From positions 1-6,603 of the forward strand of contig JAGOCV010000234.1 of NCBI GenBank assembly GCA_017998575.1: a stretch of DNA of 6,603 nucleotides, read 5' to 3'. The notes beneath the pieces were generated by a model. The model ran no database searches. It had not been told where the DNA came from and worked only from the letters and a program-made list of their open reading frames with translations. Source of the DNA: Burkholderiaceae bacterium (GTDB lineage: Bacteria > Pseudomonadota > Gammaproteobacteria > Burkholderiales > Burkholderiaceae). Below, in pieces: positions 1 through 6,339 of the stretch (the first letter of the stretch is position 1; each line of letters starts with the position of its first letter). The translations under genes and the position numbers were made by a program.

Positions 1-54
1 GTGCGCGGCCACGTCCGGGCCTTCTTCCAGGCCGCGACACCCCCGCCGTCCTGA
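1..54 (+). CDS. 3' end of an upstream gene (partial, possibly a regulator)
   Basis: Frame 1 reads through 17 sense codons, ending in HVRAFFQAATPPPS, and stops at TGA 52-54. Sixteen of the 17 codons end in G or C, which fits coding sequence here; frame 2 over the same bases is clearly less biased. The short helical ending followed by a Pro-rich tail resembles the C-termini of TetR/AcrR repressors, which often sit beside RND efflux operons, but 17 residues cannot establish a family. The start lies outside the window. The 90-nt gap to the adaptor gene would allow either read-through transcription or a separate promoter. Confidence 0.4.
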   Translation: MRGHVRAFFQAATPPPS

Positions 55-91
55 CGGGCCCGCGCCTCCTTTCCCAACCACCTCACGCCCA

Positions 92-110
92 CCCCGGTGA
101 TCCACCGGGG
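92..110 (+). promoter_or_regulatory. Perfect GC-rich hairpin/palindrome in the efflux operon leader
   Basis: CCCCGGTG (92-99) and CACCGGGG (103-110) are exact reverse complements separated by ATC. The stem can gain two more G-C pairs (89-90 with 111-112) across a bulged A at 91. No T-run follows on either strand, so it is not a standard intrinsic terminator. A second weaker stem, GGGCG (110-114) with CGCCC (123-127), abuts it and competes for the same G residues. It could be a regulator operator, an mRNA leader structure or a weak terminator for the upstream gene; the sequence does not decide. No convincing -35/-10 pair is visible in 55-144. Confidence 0.45.
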
Positions 111-132
111 GGCGGCTTCGTTCGCCCTCAAA

Positions 133-137
133 AAGGA
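133..137 (+). promoter_or_regulatory. Ribosome binding site deciding the adaptor start
   Basis: AAGGA lies 7 nt before ATG 145 inside an A-rich patch (130-143) that stands out from the GC-rich surroundings. This favours ATG 145 over the in-frame GTG at 97, which sits inside the hairpin and has no Shine-Dalgarno. Confidence 0.8.
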
Positions 138-144
138 AAAAAAC

Positions 145-1359
145 ATGTCCGACCTGTCTTCATTCAAGCGCCGCGTCTGGTGGCCCACCGCGGCCGCGCT
201 GGCCGCCCTCATCGTGGCTGGCGTCGTGCTCGTCCATGAAGCAACCCCCGCCCGCGCCAGTGCACCGGCGAGCGCGCCCCCGCCCATGCCGGTCTCGGTG
301 GCCACGGTGGCCGAAAGCGACGTGGCCGCCTGGCAGGAGTTCTCCGGCCGCCTCGAAGCGGTCGAGCGGGTGGACCTCCGCTCCCGCGTCGCCGGTGTGG
401 TGCAGGCCACGCATTTCCGCGAAGGCGCGCTGGTGAGCAAGGGCGACCTTCTCGTGTCCATCGACCCCGCTCCTCATGAAGCCGAGTTCGCGCGCGCCGA
501 GGCCCAGGTCATCGCCGCGCAGGCGCGGGTCACCCACGCCAGCAACGAACACGCCCGCTCGCGCCGCCTGTGGGACGACAAGGCGATCGCCCAGCGCGAA
601 CTGGACGACCGCGAGAACGTGCTGCGCGAAGCCGAGGCCAACCTCAAGGCCGCGCAGGCGCAGCTGCAGGCCGCCCGTCTCAGCCTGGGCTACACGCAGG
701 TGCGCGCCCCGGTGGCCGGGCGCATCGGCAAGCTGGAGGTGACCGTGGGCAACCTCGTGGCCGCTGGCCCCGGTGCCCCCGTGCTCACGACGCTGGTCTC
801 GGTCAGCCCGATCTACGCCAGCTTCGACGCCGATGAACGCACCGTCGCCGGCGCATTGCAGGGGCTGGCGGGCGGTGCACGTCCGGCGGTCGAGCGCATC
901 CCCGTGCAGATGGGCACCTCGGCCACCAGCGACACGCCTTACGCGGGCCAACTGCAACTGATCGACAACCAGGTCGATCCGCGCAGCGGCACGGTGCGCG
1001 TGCGCGCCGTGTTCGACAACAAGGATGGCCGCCTCATGCCAGGCCAGTTCGCTCGCATCCGCATGGGCCAGCCGCAGACCGCGCGCACCCTGCTGGTGAG
1101 CGAGCGTGCTGTCGGCACCGACCAGGACAAGAAATACGTGCTGGTGGTGGGCGAGGGCGACAAGACCGAGTACCGCGAGGTCACGCTGGGCGCGCCGGTC
1201 GAGGGCCTGCGCACCGTCCTCAGCGGGCTCAAGCCCGGTGAGCGCATCGTCGTCAACGGCCTGCAGCGCGTGCGCCCGGGCGACGTGGTGCAACCGCAGG
1301 CCGTGCCGATGAACAACGCGCGCGCCGAGAAACCGGCGGTGGCTGTGGCGAAGTCCTGA
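145..1359 (+). CDS. mexE: RND efflux periplasmic adaptor (MexE/AcrA family)
   Basis: This 404-aa membrane fusion protein links the inner-membrane RND pump to the outer-membrane channel. Residues 11-30 form a hydrophobic signal or anchor segment after KRR. ARA-S at 36-39 is a possible signal peptidase I site. There is no lipobox and no cysteine in the protein, so it is not lipidated, unlike AcrA and MexA. The lipoyl half-motifs are at about 72-108 (RVAGVV, REGALVSKGDLL) and 184-212 (RAPVAGRIG), flanking a helical hairpin at 110-182 rich in Ala, Glu and Arg. The beta-barrel domain follows (SPIYASFDADE at 221; DNQVDPRSGTVRVRAVFDN at 274; MPGQFARIR at 298). The membrane-proximal domain includes GTDQDKKYVLVV (324-335) and NGLQRVRPGD (371-380). 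The last two match what I recall of MexE closely. It is the first gene of the operon, 26 nt before the permease. The family is certain; orthology to mexE is inferred. Confidence 0.93.
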   Translation: MSDLSSFKRRVWWPTAAALAALIVAGVVLVHEATPARASAPASAPPPMPVSVATVAESDVAAWQEFSGRLEAVERVDLRSRVAGVVQATHFREGALVSKGDLLVSIDPAPHEAEFARAEAQVIAAQARVTHASNEHARSRRLWDDKAIAQRELDDRENVLREAEANLKAAQAQLQAARLSLGYTQVRAPVAGRIGKLEVTVGNLVAAGPGAPVLTTLVSVSPIYASFDADERTVAGALQGLAGGARPAVERIPVQMGTSATSDTPYAGQLQLIDNQVDPRSGTVRVRAVFDNKDGRLMPGQFARIRMGQPQTARTLLVSERAVGTDQDKKYVLVVGEGDKTEYREVTLGAPVEGLRTVLSGLKPGERIVVNGLQRVRPGDVVQPQAVPMNNARAEKPAVAVAKS

Positions 1360-1374
1360 GCGCCGCGAATGACC

Positions 1375-1380
1375 AGAAGA
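1375..1380 (+). promoter_or_regulatory. Weak ribosome binding site of the permease gene
   Basis: The 26-nt spacer before ATG 1386 contains only AGAAGA (1375-1380), 5 nt from the start. This is a poor Shine-Dalgarno compared with those of the adaptor and channel genes. Permease translation may therefore depend partly on ribosomes finishing the adaptor gene at TGA 1357-1359. Confidence 0.4.
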
Positions 1381-1385
1381 ACACC

Positions 1386-4300
1386 ATGAATCTCTCGAAA
1401 TTTTTCATCGATCGGCCGATCTTTGCGGGCGTGCTCTCGCTGCTGATCCTGATCGCCGGCCTGGTCGCGCTGCGCAGCCTGCCGATCTCCGAGTACCCCG
1501 AGGTGGCCCCGCCTTCGGTGGTCGTGCGCGCCCAGTACCCCGGCGCCAATCCCAAGGTCATCGCAGAAACCGTGGCCACGCCGCTGGAGGAATCCATCAA
1601 CGGCGTGGAAGGCATGCTCTACATGGGCAGCCAGGCCACCACCGACGGCGTGATGACGCTGACCGTCACCTTCAAGCTCGGCACCGACCCCGACAAGGCG
1701 CAGCAGTTGGTGCAAAACCGCGTGTCCCAAGCCGAGCCGCGCCTGCCCGAAGAGGTGCGCCGCCTGGGCGTGACCACGGTGAAGAGCTCGCCTGACATCA
1801 CGATGGTGGTGCACCTGGTTTCGCCCAACGACCGCTACGACATCAACTACCTGCGCAACTACGCGGTGCTCAACGTGAAGGACCGGCTCGCGCGCATCCA
1901 GGGCGTGGGCCAGGTGCAGATCTTCGGCGGCGGCGACTACTCCATGCGCGTGTGGCTAGACCCGCAGAAGGTCGCGCAGCGCGGCCTCTCGGCCAGCGAC
2001 GTGGTGAACGCCATCCGCGGCCAGAACGTGCAGGCCGCCGCCGGCGTGGTGGGCGCCTCGCCGGGCCTGCCCGGCGTGGACATGCAGTTGTCCATCAACG
2101 CCCAGGGCCGGCTGCAGACCGAAGACGAGTTCGGCGACATCATCGTCCAGACCGGTGGCGACGGCGCGGTGACCCGCCTGCGCGACATCGCGCGGCTGGA
2201 GATGGGCGCGGCCGACTACTCGCTGCGTTCGCTGCTCAACAACCAGCCCGCCGTGGGCATGGGCGTGTTCCAGGCGCCGGGCTCCAACGCGCTTGACATT
2301 TCGGCCGAGGTGCGCGCCACCATGGCCGAATTGCAGAAGAACATGCCCGAGGGCGTGGAGTTCCGCATCGCCTACGACCCCACGCAGTTCGTGCGCGCCT
2401 CGATCCAGTCGGTCATCACGACCCTGCTCGAAGCCATCGCCCTCGTGGTGCTGGTGGTGATCCTGTTCCTGCAGACCTGGCGCGCTTCCATCATCCCGCT
2501 GCTGGCGGTGCCGGTGTCGGTGGTCGGCACCTTTGCGGTGCTGCACTTGCTCGGCTTCTCGATCAATGCGCTCTCGCTGTTCGGTCTGGTGCTGGCGATC
2601 GGCATCGTGGTCGACGACGCCATCGTGGTGGTGGAGAACGTGGAGCGCAACATCGAAGCCGGCCTGTCGCCGCGCGACGCGACCTACCGCGCGATGAAGG
2701 AGGTCTCCGGGCCCATCATCGCGATCGCGCTGGTGCTGGTGGCCGTGTTCATTCCGCTGGCTTTCATCAGCGGCCTCACGGGTCAGTTCTACAAGCAGTT
2801 CGCGGTCACCATCGCGATCTCCACGGTGATCTCGGCCATCAACTCGCTCACGCTGTCGCCCGCGCTGGCGGCCCTGCTGCTGCGCGGCCACGGCGCGCCG
2901 AAAGACGCGCTCACGCGGGGCATGGACCACGTCTTCGGCGGCCTGTTTCGCGGCTTCAACCGCGTCTTCCACCGCGGCGCCGAGGCCTACAGCGGCGGCG
3001 TGCGGCGCGTGATCTCGCGCAAGGCGCTGATGATGGTGATCTACCTCGCGCTCGTGGGCGTGACCTTCGGCCTGTTCAAGGCCGTGCCCAGCGGCTTCGT
3101 GCCGGCGCAGGACAAGCAGTACCTGATCGGCTTCGCCCAACTGCCCGACGGCGCCACGCTGGACCGCACGGAAGACGTGATCCACCGCATGGGCGAGATC
3201 ACCAAGCAGAACCCGAACGTGGAAGACGCCATCGCCTTCCCGGGCCTGTCGATCAACGGCTTCACCAACAGCTCGAACTCCGGCATCGTCTTCGCGACGC
3301 TCAAGCCCTTTGCCGAGCGCCAGCGCGCCGACCAGAGCGGCGGCGCCGTCGCGGGCCAGCTCAACCAGGCCTATGGCGAGATCCAGGACGCCTTCATCGT
3401 GATGTTCCCGCCGCCGCCGGTGGCTGGCCTGGGCACCACGGGCGGCTTCAAGCTGCAGCTGGAAGACAAGGCCTCGCTCGGCTACGAAGCGATGGACGCG
3501 GCCTTGAAAGCCTTCATGGCCAGGGCCTACCAGACCCCCGAGCTCGCCGGCATGTTCACGAGCTGGCAGGTCAACGTGCCGCAGCTCTACGCCGACATCG
3601 ACCGCACCAAGGCGCGCCAGCTCGGCGTGCCGGTGACGGACATCTTCGACACCATGCAGATCTACCTCGGCAGCCTGTACGTGAACGACTTCAACCAGTT
3701 CGGTCGCACCTACAGCGTGCGCGCCCAGGCCGACGCGCCTTACCGTGCGCGTGCTGAGGACGTGGGCCTGCTCAAGGTGCGCTCGAACTCGGGCGAGATG
3801 GTGCCTCTGTCGGCGCTGATGAAGGTGAGTTCCAGCTTTGGCCCGGAGCGCGCCATGCGCTACAACGGCTACCTCTCGGCCGACATCAACGGCGGTCCCG
3901 CGCCCGGCTTCTCGTCGGGCCAGGCGCAGGACGCGATCGAGCGCATCGCTGCCGAGACTCTGCCGCAGGGCATCGGCTTCGAGTGGACCGAGCTCACCTA
4001 CCAGGAGATCCTGGCCGGCAACTCCGCGCTGTGGGTGTTCCCGCTGGCGATCCTGCTGGTGTTCCTGGTGCTCGCGGCGCAGTACGAGAGCCTCACGTTG
4101 CCACTGTCCATCATCCTGATCGTGCCCATGGGCCTGCTCGCGGCGATGACGGGCGTGTGGCTGGATGGCGGCGACAACAACGTGTTCACCCAGATCGGGC
4201 TGATCGTGCTGGTGGGGCTGTCGGCGAAGAACGCGATCCTGATCGTGGAATTCGCGCGCGAGCTGGAGTTTGCCGGGCGTTCGCCGGTGCAGGCCGCCAT

Positions 4301-4613
4301 CGAAGCCAGCCGCCTGCGGCTGCGCCCCATCCTCATGACCTCGCTGGCCTTCGTGATGGGGGTGCTGCCGCTGGTGCTGGCCACCGGCGCGGGCGCCGAG
4401 ATGCGCTCGGCCATGGGCATGGCCGTGTTCGCCGGAATGATCGGCGTGACCGCCTTCGGCCTGTTCCTCACGCCGGTGTTCTACGTGCTGTTGCGCCGTC
4501 TGGCCGGCAACCGCGCGCTCAAGCTGCACGGCACCGTGCCGCACCTCGACGGCTTTGCCTCCGGTGGCGGCGGCACGGCCCGCGCGGTGCCCGCTGCTCC
4601 CCTGACCCATTGA
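1386..4613 (+). CDS. mexF: RND multidrug efflux permease (MexF/AcrB family, HAE1)
   Basis: This 1075-aa proton/drug antiporter of the inner membrane works as a trimer, capturing substrates from periplasm and membrane. It opens with the family signature FFIDRPIFAGVLSLL and the first membrane helix (about 10-30). Periplasmic porter domains span roughly 40-335 and 570-870, separated by helices 2-6 (343-500) and followed by helices 8-12 (about 876-1037). The proton relay is complete: Asp410-Asp411 in helix 4 (GIVVDDAIVVVENVERN), Lys948 in GLSAKNA, and Arg978 and Thr985 in RLRLRPILMTS. Length is close to MexF and slightly over AcrB. Stretches such as LLNNQPAVG, FLQTWRAS and TGQFYKQFA fit the MexF branch. 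It contains no cysteine. Residues 1041-1075 form a Gly/Ala/Pro-rich cytoplasmic tail. The antiparallel and overlapping open frames are by-products of the GC bias. Likely substrates by family are chloramphenicol, fluoroquinolones and trimethoprim, but this cannot be read from sequence. Confidence 0.96.
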   Translation: MNLSKFFIDRPIFAGVLSLLILIAGLVALRSLPISEYPEVAPPSVVVRAQYPGANPKVIAETVATPLEESINGVEGMLYMGSQATTDGVMTLTVTFKLGTDPDKAQQLVQNRVSQAEPRLPEEVRRLGVTTVKSSPDITMVVHLVSPNDRYDINYLRNYAVLNVKDRLARIQGVGQVQIFGGGDYSMRVWLDPQKVAQRGLSASDVVNAIRGQNVQAAAGVVGASPGLPGVDMQLSINAQGRLQTEDEFGDIIVQTGGDGAVTRLRDIARLEMGAADYSLRSLLNNQPAVGMGVFQAPGSNALDISAEVRATMAELQKNMPEGVEFRIAYDPTQFVRASIQSVITTLLEAIALVVLVVILFLQTWRASIIPLLAVPVSVVGTFAVLHLLGFSINALSLFGLVLAIGIVVDDAIVVVENVERNIEAGLSPRDATYRAMKEVSGPIIAIALVLVAVFIPLAFISGLTGQFYKQFAVTIAISTVISAINSLTLSPALAALLLRGHGAPKDALTRGMDHVFGGLFRGFNRVFHRGAEAYSGGVRRVISRKALMMVIYLALVGVTFGLFKAVPSGFVPAQDKQYLIGFAQLPDGATLDRTEDVIHRMGEITKQNPNVEDAIAFPGLSINGFTNSSNSGIVFATLKPFAERQRADQSGGAVAGQLNQAYGEIQDAFIVMFPPPPVAGLGTTGGFKLQLEDKASLGYEAMDAALKAFMARAYQTPELAGMFTSWQVNVPQLYADIDRTKARQLGVPVTDIFDTMQIYLGSLYVNDFNQFGRTYSVRAQADAPYRARAEDVGLLKVRSNSGEMVPLSALMKVSSSFGPERAMRYNGYLSADINGGPAPGFSSGQAQDAIERIAAETLPQGIGFEWTELTYQEILAGNSALWVFPLAILLVFLVLAAQYESLTLPLSIILIVPMGLLAAMTGVWLDGGDNNVFTQIGLIVLVGLSAKNAILIVEFARELEFAGRSPVQAAIEASRLRLRPILMTSLAFVMGVLPLVLATGAGAEMRSAMGMAVFAGMIGVTAFGLFLTPVFYVLLRRLAGNRALKLHGTVPHLDGFASGGGGTARAVPAAPLTH

Positions 4614-4622
4614 AGAACCGGA

Positions 4623-4628
4623 AGGTGA
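4623..4628 (+). promoter_or_regulatory. Ribosome binding site deciding the channel start
   Basis: AGGTGA matches the anti-Shine-Dalgarno core and ends 5 nt before GTG 4634. The other in-frame GTG, at 4625, lies inside this motif with no spacing left, so 4634 is preferred. The frame is also open far upstream inside the permease gene, but that part is not coding. Confidence 0.65.
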
Positions 4629-4633
4629 ACCCC

Positions 4634-6058
4634 GTGAAAAATCTCCATCGCTTGCTGACGCTGACGGCCGCGCTCGTGCTGGCCGGCTGCGCCACCGCAC
4701 TGCCGCCCTTGCCGGCCGCCGTCCCCACGCCACCCCAGTTCAAGGAACAGCCGCGCCCGAACGAACACTGGACCATCGCCCAGCCCGCCGAAGCCCAGCC
4801 CCGGGGCACCTGGTGGAAGGCGTTCAAGGACCCGGTGCTCGACGACCTGGCCGAACGCGCCGCCGCCGGCAACACCGGCATCCACGCAGCGGCGGCCCGC
4901 CTGGCCCAGGCGCGCTCACTGGTGCGCGGCGCGCAGGCCGATCGCCTGCCGCAGATCGGTGTGGGGGCTGACGCGTCGCGCGGTGCCGGTGCGAACACCG
5001 CCAGCGGCGCCACGCCGGCCACGCTGTTGCAGGCGGGCGTGAACCTGTCGTACGAGCTCGACCTGTTCGGGCGCCTGGCGGGGACACGCGACGCCGCCGC
5101 GCTGGACGCGCAATCGCGAGAAGCCCTGCTGCAAAGCACGCGCCTGCTGGTGCAGGCCGAGGTGGCCCAGACCTACCTGGCCCTGCGCGCGGTGGACACC
5201 GAGCGCACCCTGGTGCAGGACACCGCCGCGGCCTACGCCGACACGCTGCGCCTCACGCAGCGCCGCTTCGAGGCCGGCGACGTGGCCGAACTCGACGTGA
5301 TCCGCATCCAGACCGAGCTGGCCGCCACCGAGGCCGAGGGCTTCGCGCTTAACCGCAGCCGGGCCGAACTGGAGCACGCGCTGGCGGTGCTGGTGGGTGA
5401 GCCGGCCTCGGGCTTCGCGCTGTCGCCTGCCGATACTGCCCGTGTGCTGCCCGTGATCCCGGCTGGTGTGCCCGGCAGCGTGCTCACCCGCCGGCCCGAC
5501 GTGGCCGCCGCACAGGCCGCGCTGCTCGCCGCCCAGGCCCGCGTGGGCGTGGCGCAGGCGGCGTGGTTCCCCAGCGTGTCGCTCACGGCGGCGGCAGGCT
5601 ATGCCTCGCCCGACATCGGCGAGCTGTTCAAGTGGTCGGCGCGCGCCTGGGGGGTGGGCGCACTGCTGTCGATACCGCTCTTCGATGGCGGCCGGCGCGA
5701 GGCCGGGGTGCAGGGCGCACAGGCGCAGCTCGACGCCGCCGCCGCGAGCTACCGCGGCCAGGTGCTCACGGCCTTCCGGGAAGTGGAAGACCAGCTCTCC
5801 GCCCTGAGCTGGTTGCAGAACCAGTCGCTGGCTCAGGGCCGCGCGGTCCGTGCCGCGCAGCGCGCCAGCGCCCTCTCGGAAACGCGCTATCGCAACGGCC
5901 TGGTGAGCCAGCTCGAACTGCTCGACGCGCGCCGCAACGAGCTGATCAACCGGCGCCAGGCGCAACGCGTCGAGGCCGCCCGACAGCAGGCCACGGTGCG
6001 GCTCATCCGCGCCATCGGGGGCGGCTGGGAAGCGGGTGCCCCCGCCCGGGGCGCCTGA
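4634..6058 (+). CDS. Outer-membrane efflux channel lipoprotein (OprM/OprN, NodT family)
   Basis: This 474-aa protein is the trimeric outer-membrane duct that completes the tripartite pump. It starts at GTG 4634, giving a lipoprotein signal peptide (KNLHRLL, hydrophobic 7-17, LAGC lipobox) with Cys19 as lipid anchor and the only cysteine. The GTG at 4625 would add only three residues. Two OEP repeats are visible. The first has SYELDLFGR (139-147), LLVQAEVAQTYLALRAV (171-187) and RRFEAGDVAELDV (210-222). The second has IPLFDGGRR (347-355), AFREVEDQLSAL (380-391) and RYRNGLVSQLELLDARRNEL (418-437). Between them is RRPDVAAAQAALLAAQARVG (286-305), a hallmark of the family. The stretch just after Cys19 (ATALPPLPAAVPTPPQF) lacks the GPDYxRP-like motif common in this family. 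It lies 20 nt after the permease stop, so the three genes are very probably one transcript. OprN is the expected partner name, but OprM-type proteins are hard to tell apart by eye, so no symbol is assigned. Confidence 0.94.
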   Translation: MKNLHRLLTLTAALVLAGCATALPPLPAAVPTPPQFKEQPRPNEHWTIAQPAEAQPRGTWWKAFKDPVLDDLAERAAAGNTGIHAAAARLAQARSLVRGAQADRLPQIGVGADASRGAGANTASGATPATLLQAGVNLSYELDLFGRLAGTRDAAALDAQSREALLQSTRLLVQAEVAQTYLALRAVDTERTLVQDTAAAYADTLRLTQRRFEAGDVAELDVIRIQTELAATEAEGFALNRSRAELEHALAVLVGEPASGFALSPADTARVLPVIPAGVPGSVLTRRPDVAAAQAALLAAQARVGVAQAAWFPSVSLTAAAGYASPDIGELFKWSARAWGVGALLSIPLFDGGRREAGVQGAQAQLDAAAASYRGQVLTAFREVEDQLSALSWLQNQSLAQGRAVRAAQRASALSETRYRNGLVSQLELLDARRNELINRRQAQRVEAARQQATVRLIRAIGGGWEAGAPARGA

Positions 6059-6083
6059 GCGACCTGGGGGGCGGGCGGGCGCC
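6041..6083 (+). terminator. GC-rich inverted repeats at the end of the efflux operon (uncertain terminator)
   Basis: Two alternative stems overlap the channel stop codon. CCCGCCCG (6041-6048) pairs with CGGGCGGG (6072-6079). GGCGCC (6050-6055) pairs with GGCGCC (6078-6083), extendable by a G-U and a G-C pair. Neither has a short loop or a following T-run. Intrinsic termination is therefore doubtful, although a transcript structure between the efflux operon and the next unit is plausible. Confidence 0.25.
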
Positions 6084-6085
6084 GG

Positions 6086-6091
6086 CACAAT
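6086..6091 (+). promoter_or_regulatory. -10 box of a likely leaderless promoter for the small membrane gene
   Basis: CACAAT matches the TATAAT consensus at four of six positions, including the key A2 and T6. Its last base is 5 nt before ATG 6097, so transcription starting about 7 nt downstream would begin at or next to the start codon. The only purine stretch before the ATG (AGGG, 6092-6095) is one base away, too close to act as a Shine-Dalgarno. The -35 region (CCTGGG, 6063-6068) is poor. A CACAAT-type box just before ATG is, as I recall, common in Comamonadaceae genes. Confidence 0.5.
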
Positions 6092-6096
6092 AGGGC

Positions 6097-6330
6097 ATGC
6101 CGTCCCCGTCCGAGACCCTTCGCCGCCTCTGGCAACCCCACCGGGGCCTGTTCTGGCTCATGCTCGGTCTGCAGCTGCTGTCGTCCTGCATCGTGCTGTT
6201 CATCCAGCTCACCGATCCACCCGACGCGTTGCGCCTCGCGCTCGGTCTGATGGCCCTGACCGACTCGATGCTGGCCTGGTGGCTCACGGTGCGGCTGTGG
6301 CGCGAGTCGGCGCCGATCCCCAACCCTTAG
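6097..6330 (+). CDS. Small two-helix membrane protein, unknown function
   Basis: This 77-aa protein belongs to no family I recognise. A basic N-terminus (LRR at 8-10, HR at 15-16) is followed by helix 1 (about 18-38, LFWLMLGLQLLSS onward). A short acidic turn, TDPPD (39-43), precedes helix 2 (about 44-67, ending WWLTVRLWR). By the positive-inside rule both ends are cytoplasmic and the turn periplasmic. Nearly every codon ends in G or C, supporting a real gene. The start is ATG 6097, with a -10-like box directly before it and no usable Shine-Dalgarno. Its TAG stop overlaps the Shine-Dalgarno of the AcuI-like gene, so the two are probably cotranscribed and translationally coupled. A role with the oxidoreductase is only suggested by position, and a link to the upstream pump is weaker still. 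Confidence 0.72.
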   Translation: MPSPSETLRRLWQPHRGLFWLMLGLQLLSSCIVLFIQLTDPPDALRLALGLMALTDSMLAWWLTVRLWRESAPIPNP

Positions 6331-6333
6331 GAG
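6329..6333 (+). promoter_or_regulatory. Ribosome binding site of the AcuI-like gene, overlapping the upstream stop
   Basis: AGGAG begins inside the TAG stop (6328-6330) of the small gene and is 6 nt before ATG 6340. The in-frame ATG at 6334 touches this motif and is unlikely to be used. The overlap points to translational coupling. Confidence 0.75.
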
Positions 6334-6339
6334 ATGACC

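Noticed and set aside
1..40. Possible divergent minus-strand gene starting at GTG 12-10 with a GAAGG motif before it
   Set aside because: Only four codons would be inside the window, and frame 1 on the + strand shows better codon bias over the same bases. It cannot be excluded without upstream sequence.
46..57. Small inverted repeat CCGTC/GACGG around the stop codon at 52-54
   Set aside because: The stem is only 4-5 bp with a tiny loop and no T-run; this is expected by chance in such GC-rich DNA.
97..144. GTG start at 97 adding 16 residues to the adaptor
   Set aside because: It has no Shine-Dalgarno and sits in a hairpin, and it would put a polar stretch before the signal segment. ATG 145 has AAGGA at good spacing.
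160..1293. Minus-strand open frame of 377 codons opposite the adaptor gene
   Set aside because: Same shadow effect: low-complexity His/Arg/Gly translation, no domain and no Shine-Dalgarno that would support it.
3983..4633. Upstream extension of the channel frame into the permease gene
   Set aside because: The frame is open only because of GC bias. The lipoprotein signal peptide and Shine-Dalgarno place the start at 4634.
1956..4733. Long open frame of about 925 codons on the minus strand, opposite the permease gene
   Set aside because: Its translation is rich in His, Arg, Gly and Ala with no recognisable domain. It is the expected shadow of a strongly GC-biased gene on the other strand, which clearly encodes a complete RND permease.
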